A DNA stretch of 64,000 bases, from assembly GCF_001969265.1 (NCBI RefSeq), contig NZ_CP019304.1, forward strand, positions 1,674,001 to 1,738,000. The letters run 5' to 3'. The translations under genes and the position numbers were made by a program. This DNA comes from Arthrobacter sp. QXT-31. Lineage in GTDB: Bacteria > Actinomycetota > Actinomycetes > Actinomycetales > Micrococcaceae. This document shows positions 34,089-42,600 of the stretch, in pieces. The notes under the pieces were generated by a model. It had not been told where the DNA came from, made no database searches, and was given only the letters and a program-made list of their open reading frames with translations. Every line of letters begins with the position of its first letter. The first letter of the stretch is position 1.

Positions 34089-34925
34089 ATGGCAGAAGCG
34101 GACAAGGTAAAGACATCGGCGGCCGTGTACCGCAGCGGCCAGGAGATCGAGTGCTGGCTGACCGACATGGACGGGGTCCTGGTGCATGAGAACCAGGCCG
34201 TGCCCGGGGCCGCGGAACTGATCCAGCGCTGGGTGGACACCTCAAGGCGCTTCCTGGTGCTGACCAACAACTCGATTTTCACGCCGCGTGACCTCGCGGC
34301 CCGGCTGCGTGCCTCCGGCCTGGAAATCCCGGAGGAGAACATCTGGACGTCGGCGCTGGCCACAGCCCAGTTCCTGAAGGACCAGGTATCGGCCGGCGGA
34401 CCGGACAGCGGAAACCGCGCCTACACCATCGGCGAGGCAGGGCTGACGACGGCGCTCCACGAGGCAGGCTTCATCCTCACCGACCAGAACCCCGACTTCG
34501 TGGTGCTCGGCGAAACCCGCACCTACTCTTTCGAGGCGATCACCACGGCCATCCGCCTGATCCTCGCCGGGGCCCGCTTCATCGCCACCAACCCGGACGC
34601 CACCGGGCCGTCCAAGGAGGGCCCGCTACCGGCAACCGGCGCCATCGCCGCGCTCATCACCAAGGCCACCGGCCGGGAACCGTACGTTGTGGGCAAGCCG
34701 AACCCGATGATGTTCCGCTCGGCCATGAACCAGATCGATGCGCACTCGGAAACCACGGCGATGATCGGCGACCGCATGGACACCGACATCATCGCGGGCA
34801 TGGAGGCCGGGCTGCACACGGTGCTGGTGCTCAGCGGCATCACGCAGCGGGACGAAATTTCCTCCTACCCGTTCCGCCCCAACCAGGTGCTGGCCTCCGT
34901 CGCGGACCTCAAGAACCAGATCTGA
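34089..34925 (+). CDS. HAD-IIA family phosphatase (NagD-like)
   Basis: The protein is 278 residues from the ATG at 34089 with GAGG upstream. Motif I is WLTDMDGVLVHE, motif II is VLTNNS, and the C2-type cap lies between about 90 and 190. The lysine of YVVGKPNPMMF and the acidic pair of MIGDRMDTDI complete the active site. The family dephosphorylates small sugar phosphates and nucleotides; the substrate here is unknown. It is likely monocistronic. Confidence 0.92.
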   Translation: MAEADKVKTSAAVYRSGQEIECWLTDMDGVLVHENQAVPGAAELIQRWVDTSRRFLVLTNNSIFTPRDLAARLRASGLEIPEENIWTSALATAQFLKDQVSAGGPDSGNRAYTIGEAGLTTALHEAGFILTDQNPDFVVLGETRTYSFEAITTAIRLILAGARFIATNPDATGPSKEGPLPATGAIAALITKATGREPYVVGKPNPMMFRSAMNQIDAHSETTAMIGDRMDTDIIAGMEAGLHTVLVLSGITQRDEISSYPFRPNQVLASVADLKNQI

Positions 34926-34963
34926 CCAAGAACCAGCTCTGACACAGGCCGCGGCTGGCGGCA

Positions 34964-36013
34964 TCAGAACGGGGTCATCTTCCCGCCGCCTCCGGGCAGC
35001 GGGAAGATCTCGTTCTCCAGGTCCTCGAGGATGGGCCGGTACACGAACGGGTTCCAGCCCGGACTCGCGTGTGCCGGCAGCGCCCCTGTGGTCTGCCGGT
35101 CGGACGAGACCATGTTGGCGGCGAACGTGCGCGCCCACGAATCGCGGGCTGTCCGGTAGTTGACGGTCTGGTCCCGCTGGTTTCCGATGTAGGCCATCCG
35201 GGTGTCGCCGATTTGGCCGGCGAAGCGCGTGGCATCGAAGTGATAGATATAGGCCGATTCCGTCTGGATCAGCACGCTGGAGGGGGCGAGCGGGGACAGC
35301 TGCTCCAATGTCTGGTTGAGGATCTGGCGCCAGGTGCGCTCGTCCTTGTGGGCCACCCTCTCCCCCAGCTCGTAGCCACCGCGCAGCACCGACGGGATCC
35401 GGAAGCCGCTTTCATAGAGGAAGACCACGCCGTCGAACCAGCTCTGGTCCAGGACGTCGAACTTGCTGTAGGGGCTGCAGTCGAGCACGATCAGTTCCAC
35501 CTTGACGCCGTGCAGCTCTAGCAGCCGGGCGGCCACCTGGGTGGCCACCATGCCGCCGAAGCTGTGTCCGTAGAAGTAGAGCGTGCTGAGGTTGTTTGCG
35601 CGGACGTGCTCGATCACCGCGATGACCAGCTGGTCGATGTCAAGTCCCAGGTTGGAGTATCCGGCCGCCGCGAGCTGGCCGCGGAGCCTTAGGCTGCCGC
35701 GGAGCGAGTTGAGGATCCACTGGGCCTCTTCCCAGCTGGTCTTGTAGCCGGGGAACAGGATCCAGCTGGCGTTCGGGAAGTAGCTTTGCGCGAAGTCGTC
35801 CTCGACCACGAGGATCTTGTGGACCTGCCGCTCCTCCTGCACCCGCTTGGTGAACAGCATGTCCGCGGCGAGGACCGTGGAGGCGCCGGCTCCGGTGAGG
35901 AAAGTCCGGCGGGAGAACCGCTTCAGGTCCGCGGCGCGCCGAAGCAGCCGGGCTGCGTCCCCGCCCGGCGCCTGATGCTGGCCCGTCTGGCCGGCGGCCC
36001 CTTCATATGGCAC
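34964..36013 (-). CDS. Tat-exported alpha/beta-hydrolase
   Basis: The protein is 349 residues. A twin-arginine signal is visible at about 31-60 (KRFSRRTFLTGAGAST), preceded by a long polar stretch, so a later start cannot be excluded. The nucleophile elbow is YFYGHSFGGMVATQ (Ser of GHSFG). Candidate acid and His residues are farther on, but their assignment is uncertain. The protein is probably secreted folded, or anchored at the membrane. The substrate class (lipase, esterase or other) is unknown. Confidence 0.8.
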   Translation of the reverse strand: MPYEGAAGQTGQHQAPGGDAARLLRRAADLKRFSRRTFLTGAGASTVLAADMLFTKRVQEERQVHKILVVEDDFAQSYFPNASWILFPGYKTSWEEAQWILNSLRGSLRLRGQLAAAGYSNLGLDIDQLVIAVIEHVRANNLSTLYFYGHSFGGMVATQVAARLLELHGVKVELIVLDCSPYSKFDVLDQSWFDGVVFLYESGFRIPSVLRGGYELGERVAHKDERTWRQILNQTLEQLSPLAPSSVLIQTESAYIYHFDATRFAGQIGDTRMAYIGNQRDQTVNYRTARDSWARTFAANMVSSDRQTTGALPAHASPGWNPFVYRPILEDLENEIFPLPGGGGKMTPF

Positions 36014-36090
36014 TGAACTACCCTAGGCACAGGCCGGCGGGGCAACACAAGCGGGCGTGTCCCCTGCTGACGCGGGTGGGCAAAAAGCGA

Positions 36091-36126
36091 AGCGGACGAC
36101 GGCGGGAGGTCCCGCCGTCGTCCGCT
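36091..36126 (-). terminator. Rho-independent terminator after pyrE
   Basis: The 17-bp arms (AGCGGACGACGGCGGGA with its complement) are separated by only two bases, so the real loop is a few bases wider. On the minus strand they are followed by TTCGCTTTTTG. It lies 90 bases beyond the pyrE stop. Confidence 0.8.
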
Positions 36127-36143
36127 GCAGTTCCGCTCCGGCC

Positions 36144-36203
36144 AGTTCAGTTCCGGACGGTTCCGTTCCGGATAGTTCAGTTCCGGACGGTTCCGTTCCG
36201 GCC
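36144..36203. repeat. 30-bp tandem repeat
   Basis: Two consecutive 30-bp units match at 28 of 30 bases; each begins AGTTCAGTTCCGGACGG. A shorter degenerate copy precedes them near 36128. The repeat lies between pyrE and its terminator, so it is within the 3' untranslated part of that transcript. Confidence 0.8.
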
Positions 36204-36214
36204 GCTAAATTAGC

Positions 36215-36796
36215 TCAGTCCAGGCCGAGCTCGTCCTTGCTGAAGGCGTAGAGGTACGGCACGCCGGCTTCGGCTTCGATCTTTTCCTTGGCGCCGGTGT
36301 CGCGGTCGACGATGACGGCAACAGCCACGACGTTGCCGCCGGCGTTGCGCACACCCTCGACGGCGGTCAGGGCTGACCCGCCGGTGGTGGAGGTGTCCTC
36401 GAGCACCAGGACCTTCCGGCCCTCGACCGAGGGGCCTTCCACCTGCCGGCCCATGCCGTAGGACTTCTGGGCCTTGCGGACCACGAACGCGTCGATCGCC
36501 CGGCCGGCGTTGGCGGCGGCGTGCATGACGGCGGTGCCCACCGGGTCCGCCCCCATCGTGAGGCCGCCGGCGCACTCAAAGTCGATGCCGGCGTCGTCAA
36601 TCAGGGACAGCATGACCTGGCCCACGAGCTTGGATGCCTCGTGGTGAAGGGTGATGCGGCGCAGGTCGATGTAGTAGTCGGCTTCCGCGCCGCTGGACAG
36701 GATGACCTTGCCGCGGACAACCGCGAGCTCCTTGATCAGTTCCAGAAGTCGGGCACGGGCAGCGGCATTGGACAGCGAGTCCGGGGTGGCAGTCAT
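36215..36796 (-). CDS. pyrE: Orotate phosphoribosyltransferase (internal start, probable separate product)
   Basis: This is the same reading frame as the fusion, started at the ATG at 36796. It gives 193 residues, the normal PyrE length, beginning MTATPDSLSNAAARARLLEL. TAAACT at 36804-36809 ends exactly seven bases before the ATG, the arrangement of leaderless actinobacterial mRNAs. No ribosome-binding site is nearby, so translation from a longer transcript would be poor. The catalytic flexible loop and the PRPP-binding motif are intact. This is probably the functional unit. Confidence 0.8.
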   Translation of the reverse strand: MTATPDSLSNAAARARLLELIKELAVVRGKVILSSGAEADYYIDLRRITLHHEASKLVGQVMLSLIDDAGIDFECAGGLTMGADPVGTAVMHAAANAGRAIDAFVVRKAQKSYGMGRQVEGPSVEGRKVLVLEDTSTTGGSALTAVEGVRNAGGNVVAVAVIVDRDTGAKEKIEAEAGVPYLYAFSKDELGLD

Positions 36797-38068
36797 GGGT
36801 TCCAGTTTAGTCGGGCCGGCCACCTCCCCTGGCTTCGCCCCCGGACGGCGGGCGAAAGCAGGCGCGTGCTCGGGCAAGGGTCCGTGCGCGATCAGCCGGG
36901 GCAGCAGGCGCGTCAGCACGGGAAGGTGCTGGACCGCGTACAGCACCGCCGCCGGAGGCCCGGACCTCTTGCCGGTAAACAGCGGAACAAACACCCCGCG
37001 GTGCATGAGGCGCTGGACGGACTGGATGATGACGGTGGGCAGTTGCCGCCGCCGCTGCACCGCGGCAAGATCCTGCACCGTGACGTTGCGGCGCAGCAGG
37101 GCAGGCGCCAGCCGGGCGGCCGCGGCCACGGCGTCCTGGATGGCAAGGTTGATTCCCACCCCGCCCGCCGGGGACATCGCGTGAGCGGCATCGCCGATGC
37201 ACAGCAGCCCGTCAACGTACCAGCGCCGCAGGCGGTCCAGGCGGACATCCAGCCAGTGCAGGTCGTCCAGGGACCGGATAGCGCCGACGCGGTCGGCGAG
37301 GTCCGGGCGCAGCGCGGCGATCCGATCCCGGAACCGCTCCACACCCTCGCTCTTGATCCGGGCGTCGGAGCCTTTCGGGGCGAAGTAGCCCATCTGGTAG
37401 TACGTGTCCCGGAAAAGGGCAATGACGGCGTCGCGGTCCCCGAACGCCGGAACGATGCCCGCCACCTCCCCCTTCTCCGATTCCGCCCGGGGCAGCTTGA
37501 ACCACCAGGTATCGAACGGCACCGGGTATTCCTTCGACCTCAGGCCGGCCCTCTGGCGCAGCACCGAGTGCCGGCCATCGGTGGCCACCACGAGGTCTGC
37601 CCGCAGTTCACCCTCTGTCCCGTTCTTGGTGACGTACCGGATTCCGGCGACCCGGCCGCCGTCGGACATCAGGGAAGTTGCCTTGTGCTCCATCAGAAGC
37701 GTGAACGTGGGCTCCTGCTCAGCAGCGCGGGCGAGGAAATTCAGGAAGTCCCACTGGGGCATCATGGCGATGTAGTTGTAGGGCGGACGGAGCCCGCCGA
37801 AATTGCCCAGCGTGACCAGGCCGCCTCCGGGGCGCGGGAAGGCGACGTTGCGCAGCCGGCTCTGCGGCAGTTCACGGAACTCAGCGCCGAGCCCGAGTTC
37901 GTCGATGAGCCGGACGGTGGAGGCGTGGACGGTGTCGCCGCGGAAGTCCCGGAGGAAGTCGCCGTGTTTTTCGAGGACGGTGACCCGGACGCCGGCCCGT
38001 GCCAGCAAGAGTCCCAGCATCATGCCGGCGGGCCCGCCGCCCACCACCGCGCATCCTGTGCTCTCCAT
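36215..38068 (-). CDS. FAD-dependent oxygenase fused in frame to orotate phosphoribosyltransferase
   Basis: The 617-residue frame has two enzymes. Residues 1 to about 400 form a PHBH-type flavoprotein: VVGGGPAGMMLGLLLARAG, the DG motif in VVATDGRHSVLRQRAG, and LLCIGDAAHAMSPAGGVGINL. Residues 425-617 are PyrE, with YYIDLRRITLHH and the PRPP loop VLVLEDTSTTGGSALTAV. PyrE makes OMP in pyrimidine synthesis. No stop codon separates the parts. An ATG at 36796 preceded by TAAACT suggests PyrE is also made alone. The substrate of the oxygenase is unknown. Fusion or lost stop codon are both possible. Confidence 0.85.
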   Translation of the reverse strand: MESTGCAVVGGGPAGMMLGLLLARAGVRVTVLEKHGDFLRDFRGDTVHASTVRLIDELGLGAEFRELPQSRLRNVAFPRPGGGLVTLGNFGGLRPPYNYIAMMPQWDFLNFLARAAEQEPTFTLLMEHKATSLMSDGGRVAGIRYVTKNGTEGELRADLVVATDGRHSVLRQRAGLRSKEYPVPFDTWWFKLPRAESEKGEVAGIVPAFGDRDAVIALFRDTYYQMGYFAPKGSDARIKSEGVERFRDRIAALRPDLADRVGAIRSLDDLHWLDVRLDRLRRWYVDGLLCIGDAAHAMSPAGGVGINLAIQDAVAAAARLAPALLRRNVTVQDLAAVQRRRQLPTVIIQSVQRLMHRGVFVPLFTGKRSGPPAAVLYAVQHLPVLTRLLPRLIAHGPLPEHAPAFARRPGAKPGEVAGPTKLEPMTATPDSLSNAAARARLLELIKELAVVRGKVILSSGAEADYYIDLRRITLHHEASKLVGQVMLSLIDDAGIDFECAGGLTMGADPVGTAVMHAAANAGRAIDAFVVRKAQKSYGMGRQVEGPSVEGRKVLVLEDTSTTGGSALTAVEGVRNAGGNVVAVAVIVDRDTGAKEKIEAEAGVPYLYAFSKDELGLD

Positions 38069-38164
38069 GAGCCATACGGTACGCCTCCCGCTGCACCCCG
38101 GAACAGAGACTCACAGCACAGAGCGCCAACAGAGACTTAAGCCCCTGATCCCGGGCGGAAACAG

Positions 38165-38194
38165 TTGAGCCTTGCTAATCCTGCTGACTAGTGT
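38165..38194 (+). promoter_or_regulatory. nadE promoter (leaderless)
   Basis: TTGAGC (38165-38170) and TAGTGT (38189-38194) are 18 bases apart, and the ATG at 38202 follows seven bases after the -10. The transcript is expected to begin at or within a base of the start codon. Confidence 0.7.
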
Positions 38195-38201
38195 GGACCA
38201 C

Positions 38202-39056
38202 ATGCGCAAACTCCAGGCCAAGATCATCGAAGAAATGGGCGTTCAGCCCCAGATCGATCCCGCAGAGGAGGTGCGCAAGCGCGTCACTTTCCTGAAGGAG
38301 TACCTGAAGGCCACCGGCACCAAGGGCTTCGTCCTGGGCATTTCCGGCGGCCTCGACTCCACACTGGCCGGGCGCCTGGCACAGCTGGCCGTCGATGAGC
38401 TGCAGGCGGAGGGCACGGATGCGCAGTTCGTGGCAGTCCGCCTCCCCTACGGCGTCCAGCACGATGAAGAGGACGCGCAGGCAGCCCTGGACTTCATCAG
38501 GGCCTCCAGGGAATGGACGTTCAACATTTCCGCCGCCGTGGACGGCTTCGAGGACGAGTTCGAAAAGACTGTCGGCAACGGGATTTCCGACTTCCACAAG
38601 GGCAACACCAAGGCCCGCACCCGCATGATCGCGCAGTACGCCCTGGCGGGCGAGCACAACTACCTCGTCATCGGCACGGACCACGGCGCTGAATCCGTCA
38701 CCGGGTTCTTCACCAAATACGGTGACGGCGGCGCCGACATTCTGCCGCTCTTCGGCCTGAACAAGCGGCAGAACCGCTCCCTCCTGGAACACCTCGGCGC
38801 TTCGGAGCGGCTATGGAAGAAGGTGCCCACCGCCGACCTCCTGGACGACAAGCCGGGCCGGACGGACGAGGACGAACTCGGCCTGACGTACGACCAGATC
38901 GACGACTACCTTGAGGGCCGCGAGGTGACCGAGGGCGCAGCGGCCCTGATCGAGGAGAAGTACCTGCGGACCCGGCACAAGCGCACTGTCCCGGTCAGCA
39001 TCTTCGACTCCTGGTGGAAGGGCGAGGGCCCGGAGGAGCCCCGGGCGGGACTCTAA
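38202..39056 (+). CDS. nadE: NAD+ synthase (ammonia-dependent)
   Basis: NadE amidates deamido-NAD. The 284 residues from the ATG at 38202 match the short ammonia-dependent class without a nitrilase domain. The P-loop is [20 protein letters not shown], followed by [25 protein letters not shown] and [14 protein letters not shown] frame extension to 38172 lies upstream of the expected transcription start and is not used. It is divergent from the FAD-oxygenase gene. Confidence 0.96.
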   Translation: MRKLQAKIIEEMGVQPQIDPAEEVRKRVTFLKEYLKATGTKGFVLGISGGLDSTLAGRLAQLAVDELQAEGTDAQFVAVRLPYGVQHDEEDAQAALDFIRASREWTFNISAAVDGFEDEFEKTVGNGISDFHKGNTKARTRMIAQYALAGEHNYLVIGTDHGAESVTGFFTKYGDGGADILPLFGLNKRQNRSLLEHLGASERLWKKVPTADLLDDKPGRTDEDELGLTYDQIDDYLEGREVTEGAAALIEEKYLRTRHKRTVPVSIFDSWWKGEGPEEPRAGL

Positions 39057-39117
39057 AACCCGCCGGGGATCCGGTGCGGCGGCGCCCGTTTGGGTCAGCC
39101 GTCCCTGGGCAGTCCAC

Positions 39118-40032
39118 CTAGGGCAGCAGCAGGATCTTCCCGCGTCCGTGGCCGCCGCGGCTGATGTCCAGGGCGTCGGCGGCCTCGATCAGCGGCATGC
39201 GGTGCGAGACCGTGAAGGTGATCTGGCCTTCCGCGGCGAGCGTCGCCACCTCCGCCACCCGGTTTTCCAGCTGCTGGACGGCCGCCAGGCCTGCCGCCGC
39301 TGACTGCTCGCCCGGAACTGTCGTGACTGCACGGCCGTTCCCCTGGAGCAGCTCGGCGGTTGTCGCCAGCGAATCCTCGCTCCCCACCGTGTCCAGGACT
39401 GCCGTGACGGTGCCGGCGTCGTCAGAGACTGAACGCACCCGGTCCGCAAGCCCGGAACCGTATACCACCGGTTCGGCACCCAGTTCCCGCAGGTACTCCT
39501 GGTTGGCCTCCGACGCGGTGCCGATCACCCGTGCACCGAAGGCCTGCGCAATCTGGACCGCGGCCGAGCCAACCCCGCCGGCGGCTCCATGGATCAGCAC
39601 CGTGTCCCCGGCTCCCAGCGCCAGCTGCTTCAGGGCCGAATACGCCGTCCCTCCGGCCACCGGGATGCACGCCGCCTGTTCGAAGTCCACCCCCGCCGGC
39701 AAGGGGGTCAGCTGGTCGGCCGGCACCACGGCTTCCGTCCGGTAGCCGCCGAGGAGTCCGTTCCAGATGACCTCGTCACCCACGCCGAATCCCTCAAAAG
39801 CGGGCCCGACGGCGGTCACCACACCGGCTGCCTCGCTACCGGGCACCACCGGAAAGTCCAGGGGGACCCACTTTTTCAGGTAACCGGCCACCAGTTTCCA
39901 GTCCGCGGGGTTGACGCTTACCGCCCGGAACTCCACCCTCACCAGGCCATCACCTGGCTCGGGGAGCTTTTCGGTACCCACCTTCAGGACCTGCGGATCA
40001 CCGTACTCCTCAAAGTAGACCCGTGTGCTCAT
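39118..40032 (-). CDS. MDR-family NADP-dependent quinone oxidoreductase
   Basis: The protein is 304 residues in the zinc-free medium-chain dehydrogenase group. The GroES-like domain opens MSTRVYFEEYGDPQVLKV and has NPADWKL and PGSEAAGVVTAVG. The nucleotide-binding motif is VLIHGAAGGVGSAAVQIAQAFGARV. It resembles quinone oxidoreductases that reduce electrophiles or quinones with NADPH. There is no obvious partner gene, and the IclR gene lies upstream on the same strand with a gap of about 130 bases. Confidence 0.9.
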   Translation of the reverse strand: MSTRVYFEEYGDPQVLKVGTEKLPEPGDGLVRVEFRAVSVNPADWKLVAGYLKKWVPLDFPVVPGSEAAGVVTAVGPAFEGFGVGDEVIWNGLLGGYRTEAVVPADQLTPLPAGVDFEQAACIPVAGGTAYSALKQLALGAGDTVLIHGAAGGVGSAAVQIAQAFGARVIGTASEANQEYLRELGAEPVVYGSGLADRVRSVSDDAGTVTAVLDTVGSEDSLATTAELLQGNGRAVTTVPGEQSAAAGLAAVQQLENRVAEVATLAAEGQITFTVSHRMPLIEAADALDISRGGHGRGKILLLP

Positions 40033-40166
40033 GGCTCTGGCTCCTTCGATGCTGTCCAGGCTTTACGAGGGGAGGAACTCTTCTGCAAGGGTAGGCATGC
40101 CCGGCAGGCACCACAACAGTTTTTGCACGGCTTCGAGGGAGGCGGCCGTCCGACGGCGGCCTGCGG

Positions 40167-40970
40167 CTACTGCCGCTGGTTCGGCCGCCGGCGATCGCCG
40201 CCCGCGCCCAGCCGGACTGTGAGCCGGTGGGCCTCCTCCAGCAGAAGCCGCCCCAGCAGTTCGCGCCGGTCCTCCCGGAACCGGGGCTCAATGCCGGTCA
40301 GCGACAGCGCCCACGACGGCCGACCGGCCTGGTCGAAGACGGCCGCACCCATGCCCCAGCTGCCCTCCAGCACCAGGCCCGGGTTCACTGAGTAGCCCCG
40401 CCGGCGGGTTTGCTGCAGGTTGTTCCGGACCACGTCTTCCGGGTGCCCGCTGGCGTATTTGCCGGCGTGGACGGCCCAGTCACCCAGGATCTGCTCCTGT
40501 TCGGGTTCGGGCAGGAAGGCCATTATCGCCGTTCCGGCCGAGGCTACGCCCAGCGGAAACCGGACGCCCTCATGCAGCACGAAGGATCGGACGGGGAAGC
40601 TGCCTTCCTCCCGCAGCAGGCACACGGTCTCGGCGCCGCGCCGGATGGAAAAGAAGGCGCTCTCACCGGTTTCCTCGGCGAGCCGGCGCAGGCTGGGCCT
40701 GGCGAGGTCCTCCAGCGGAAAGCGCGCCGCGGCCACCGATCCCATCAGCAGCGCTTCGGGACCCAGCACCCAGTTCCCGCTCAGGGGGTCGTGGTCGAGG
40801 AGGCCCTCGGCCGCGAGCGACGTGAGCAGGCGGTGCACGGTGGGACGGGTCAGCCCTGAGTCCCGTACCAGCTCCACGAGCGGGCTTCCCTCAGGCTTGC
40901 GTCCCACGATGCGCAGAAGGCCTGCAATGCGGCTCACGACCTGTGCGCCCTGGACTGGTGCCTGGTTCAT
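40167..40970 (-). CDS. IclR-family transcriptional regulator
   Basis: The protein is 267 residues from the ATG at 40970, with GGGAG five bases upstream. An N-terminal winged helix (about 10-70, SPLVELVRDSGLTRPTVHRLLTSL) and the C-terminal ligand-binding domain (FFSIRRGAETVCLL, LGVASAGTAIMAFL, RRRGYSVNPGLVLEGSWGMGAAV) are complete. It is divergent from the CoA-transferase operon scoAB. The shared region holds GTGGAC-type half sites, so it very probably regulates that operon and itself. Confidence 0.92.
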   Translation of the reverse strand: MNQAPVQGAQVVSRIAGLLRIVGRKPEGSPLVELVRDSGLTRPTVHRLLTSLAAEGLLDHDPLSGNWVLGPEALLMGSVAAARFPLEDLARPSLRRLAEETGESAFFSIRRGAETVCLLREEGSFPVRSFVLHEGVRFPLGVASAGTAIMAFLPEPEQEQILGDWAVHAGKYASGHPEDVVRNNLQQTRRRGYSVNPGLVLEGSWGMGAAVFDQAGRPSWALSLTGIEPRFREDRRELLGRLLLEEAHRLTVRLGAGGDRRRPNQRQ

Positions 40971-40992
40971 GATCACTCCCGATGCTCCATAT

Positions 40993-41021
40993 TGTGGACA
41001 CTTCCCAGCCTACCGTCCACA
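40993..41021. promoter_or_regulatory. Spaced inverted half sites TGTGGAC...GTCCACA (candidate IclR operator)
   Basis: TGTGGAC at 40993-40999 and GTCCACA at 41015-41021 form an inverted pair just upstream of the iclR start. The same half site occurs in the compact palindrome at 41104-41118. Confidence 0.5.
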
Positions 41022-41056
41022 GTGTAAAAGGGCGACGGTCCCGGGCTCCTGAATCC

Positions 41057-41086
41057 TTGACACCCACTCCGGCACCCGCATACGCT
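41057..41086 (+). promoter_or_regulatory. Promoter of the CoA-transferase operon
   Basis: A perfect TTGACA (41057-41062) and TACGCT (41081-41086) are separated by 18 bases. Transcription would begin near 41093, about 50 bases before the first gene. Confidence 0.7.
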
Positions 41087-41103
41087 CCACAGGCAGAAGC
41101 AGC

Positions 41104-41118
41104 GTCCACAAAGTGGAC
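41104..41118. promoter_or_regulatory. Palindrome GTCCACAAAGTGGAC, candidate IclR operator
   Basis: Six-base arms with a three-base centre lie 18-32 bases after the -10 box, in the early transcribed region. Binding here would block elongation or open-complex formation. The half site recurs twice near the iclR start. Confidence 0.6.
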
Positions 41119-41145
41119 TGCGCCACAGCTCAACGAGGAGATGCG

Positions 41146-41877
41146 ATGTCCAAACTTAAATCCGGTGCCGCCGATGCCCTGAGCGATGTCCTGAAGGACG
41201 GGATCACCCTTGCCGTGGGCGGGTTCGGGCTGAGCGGCATTCCGGCCGATCTGATCGAGGCCGTACGGGATTCCGGGGTGCGGGACCTGACCGTGGTGTC
41301 CAACAACATGGGCGTTGACGGCAAGGGCCTGGGCGTCCTGATCGAGGCGGGCCAGGTCCGCAAGGTGATCGCCTCCTACGTCGGCGAGAACAGGCTCTTC
41401 GCCGAGCAGTACCTCGCCGGGGACCTCGAAGTGGAGTTCACCCCGCAGGGCACTCTGGCCGAGCGGCTGCGCGCCGGCGGCGCCGGCATCCCCGCGTTCT
41501 ACACGAAGACAGGTGTGGGCACGCTGGTCGCAGAGGGCAAGCCGCTGGCGGAGTTCGACGGCGGGACGTACGTCCAGGAGCGGGCCATCCGGGCTGACGT
41601 CGCCCTGGTCCACGCCCACACCGCGGACACGGACGGCAACCTGATCTACCGCTACACCGCTCGGAACTTCAACCCGGTGGTTGCCACCGCGGGGGCCGTC
41701 ACCGTCGCGGAGGCGGAGGTCATCGTCGAACCCGGCGCCCTGGATCCAAACCACATCGTCACGCCGGGCGTCTACGTCCAGCACCTGGTCCAGGCCAGCA
41801 ACAGGGTCAAGGACATCGAGCAGCGCACCGTCCGCCCTGCTGGCGACCGGATCAGCGCTGAACTCGTCAACAACTAA
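41146..41877 (+). CDS. 3-oxoacid CoA-transferase subunit A
   Basis: This is the first subunit of a heteromeric class I CoA-transferase of the succinyl-CoA:3-ketoacid (ScoA/PcaI) type. The ATG at 41146 with GAGGAG gives 243 residues. The conserved [29 protein letters not shown] and [15 protein letters not shown] are present. Members transfer CoA from succinyl-CoA to acetoacetate or 3-oxoadipate; the acceptor cannot be decided from the sequence. No beta-ketoadipate genes are in the window, which mildly favours ketone-body use. It is followed by subunit B and preceded by the IclR regulator. Confidence 0.9.
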   Translation: MSKLKSGAADALSDVLKDGITLAVGGFGLSGIPADLIEAVRDSGVRDLTVVSNNMGVDGKGLGVLIEAGQVRKVIASYVGENRLFAEQYLAGDLEVEFTPQGTLAERLRAGGAGIPAFYTKTGVGTLVAEGKPLAEFDGGTYVQERAIRADVALVHAHTADTDGNLIYRYTARNFNPVVATAGAVTVAEAEVIVEPGALDPNHIVTPGVYVQHLVQASNRVKDIEQRTVRPAGDRISAELVNN

Positions 41878-41890
41878 GAAGGAGATTCCC

Positions 41891-42577
41891 GTGGCCTGGA
41901 CCCGGAATGAAATGGCTGCCATCGCGGCCGAAGAACTGAACGACGGCGACTACGTCAACCTCGGCATCGGCATCCCCACGCTCGTCGCCAACAACCTGCC
42001 CGACGGCGTCCGGGTGGTCCTGCAGAGCGAGAACGGCCTGCTCGGCATGGGCCCGTTCCCGTACGAGGGCGAGGAGGACGCCGACCTCATCAACGCCGGC
42101 AAGCAGACCGTCACGGTCCTGCCCGGCGGCAGCATTTTCGACTCCGCCACCTCCTTCGGCATGATCCGCGGCGGGCACGTGAAAGTCGCGATCCTCGGCG
42201 CCATGCAGGTCTCCGGCACCGGGGACCTTGCCAACTGGACCATCCCGGGCAAGATGGTCAAAGGCATGGGCGGCGCCATGGACCTCGTGGCCGGAACCCC
42301 GCGTGTGGTGGTCCTCACCGAACACAACGCCAAGGACGGCTCAGCCAAGATCGTTTCCGAATGCACCCTTCCGCTCACCGGCGTCGGCGTCGTGGACCGG
42401 ATCATCAGCGACCTTGCGGTTTTCGATCTGGAAAAGCGCGACGGCGGCCGGCAGCTCACCCTCACCCGCCTCGCCCCCGGGGTCACGGTTGAGGAGATCC
42501 GGGAAAAGACCGAAGCCGGGTTCAGCGTGGCCGCGGAGCTGCACGCCGAACCGGCCCGGCAACAGGGACGGCCGTAA
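41891..42577 (+). CDS. 3-oxoacid CoA-transferase subunit B
   Basis: The catalytic subunit has 228 residues from the GTG at 41891, with AAGGAG six to seven bases upstream. The acylated glutamate is in [15 protein letters not shown] (SENG motif). [33 protein letters not shown] and [18 protein letters not shown] are typical. It lies 13 bases after subunit A in the same operon. Presence of both subunits makes a functional enzyme likely. Confidence 0.93.
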   Translation: MAWTRNEMAAIAAEELNDGDYVNLGIGIPTLVANNLPDGVRVVLQSENGLLGMGPFPYEGEEDADLINAGKQTVTVLPGGSIFDSATSFGMIRGGHVKVAILGAMQVSGTGDLANWTIPGKMVKGMGGAMDLVAGTPRVVVLTEHNAKDGSAKIVSECTLPLTGVGVVDRIISDLAVFDLEKRDGGRQLTLTRLAPGVTVEEIREKTEAGFSVAAELHAEPARQQGRP

Positions 42578-42600
42578 TTACCTTCGGCTGCTGAGTACTC

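Noticed and set aside
36215..36796. A separate stop codon for the oxygenase upstream of pyrE
   Set aside because: The frame was read through from 38068 to 36215 without a stop; the two parts are truly in frame in this sequence.
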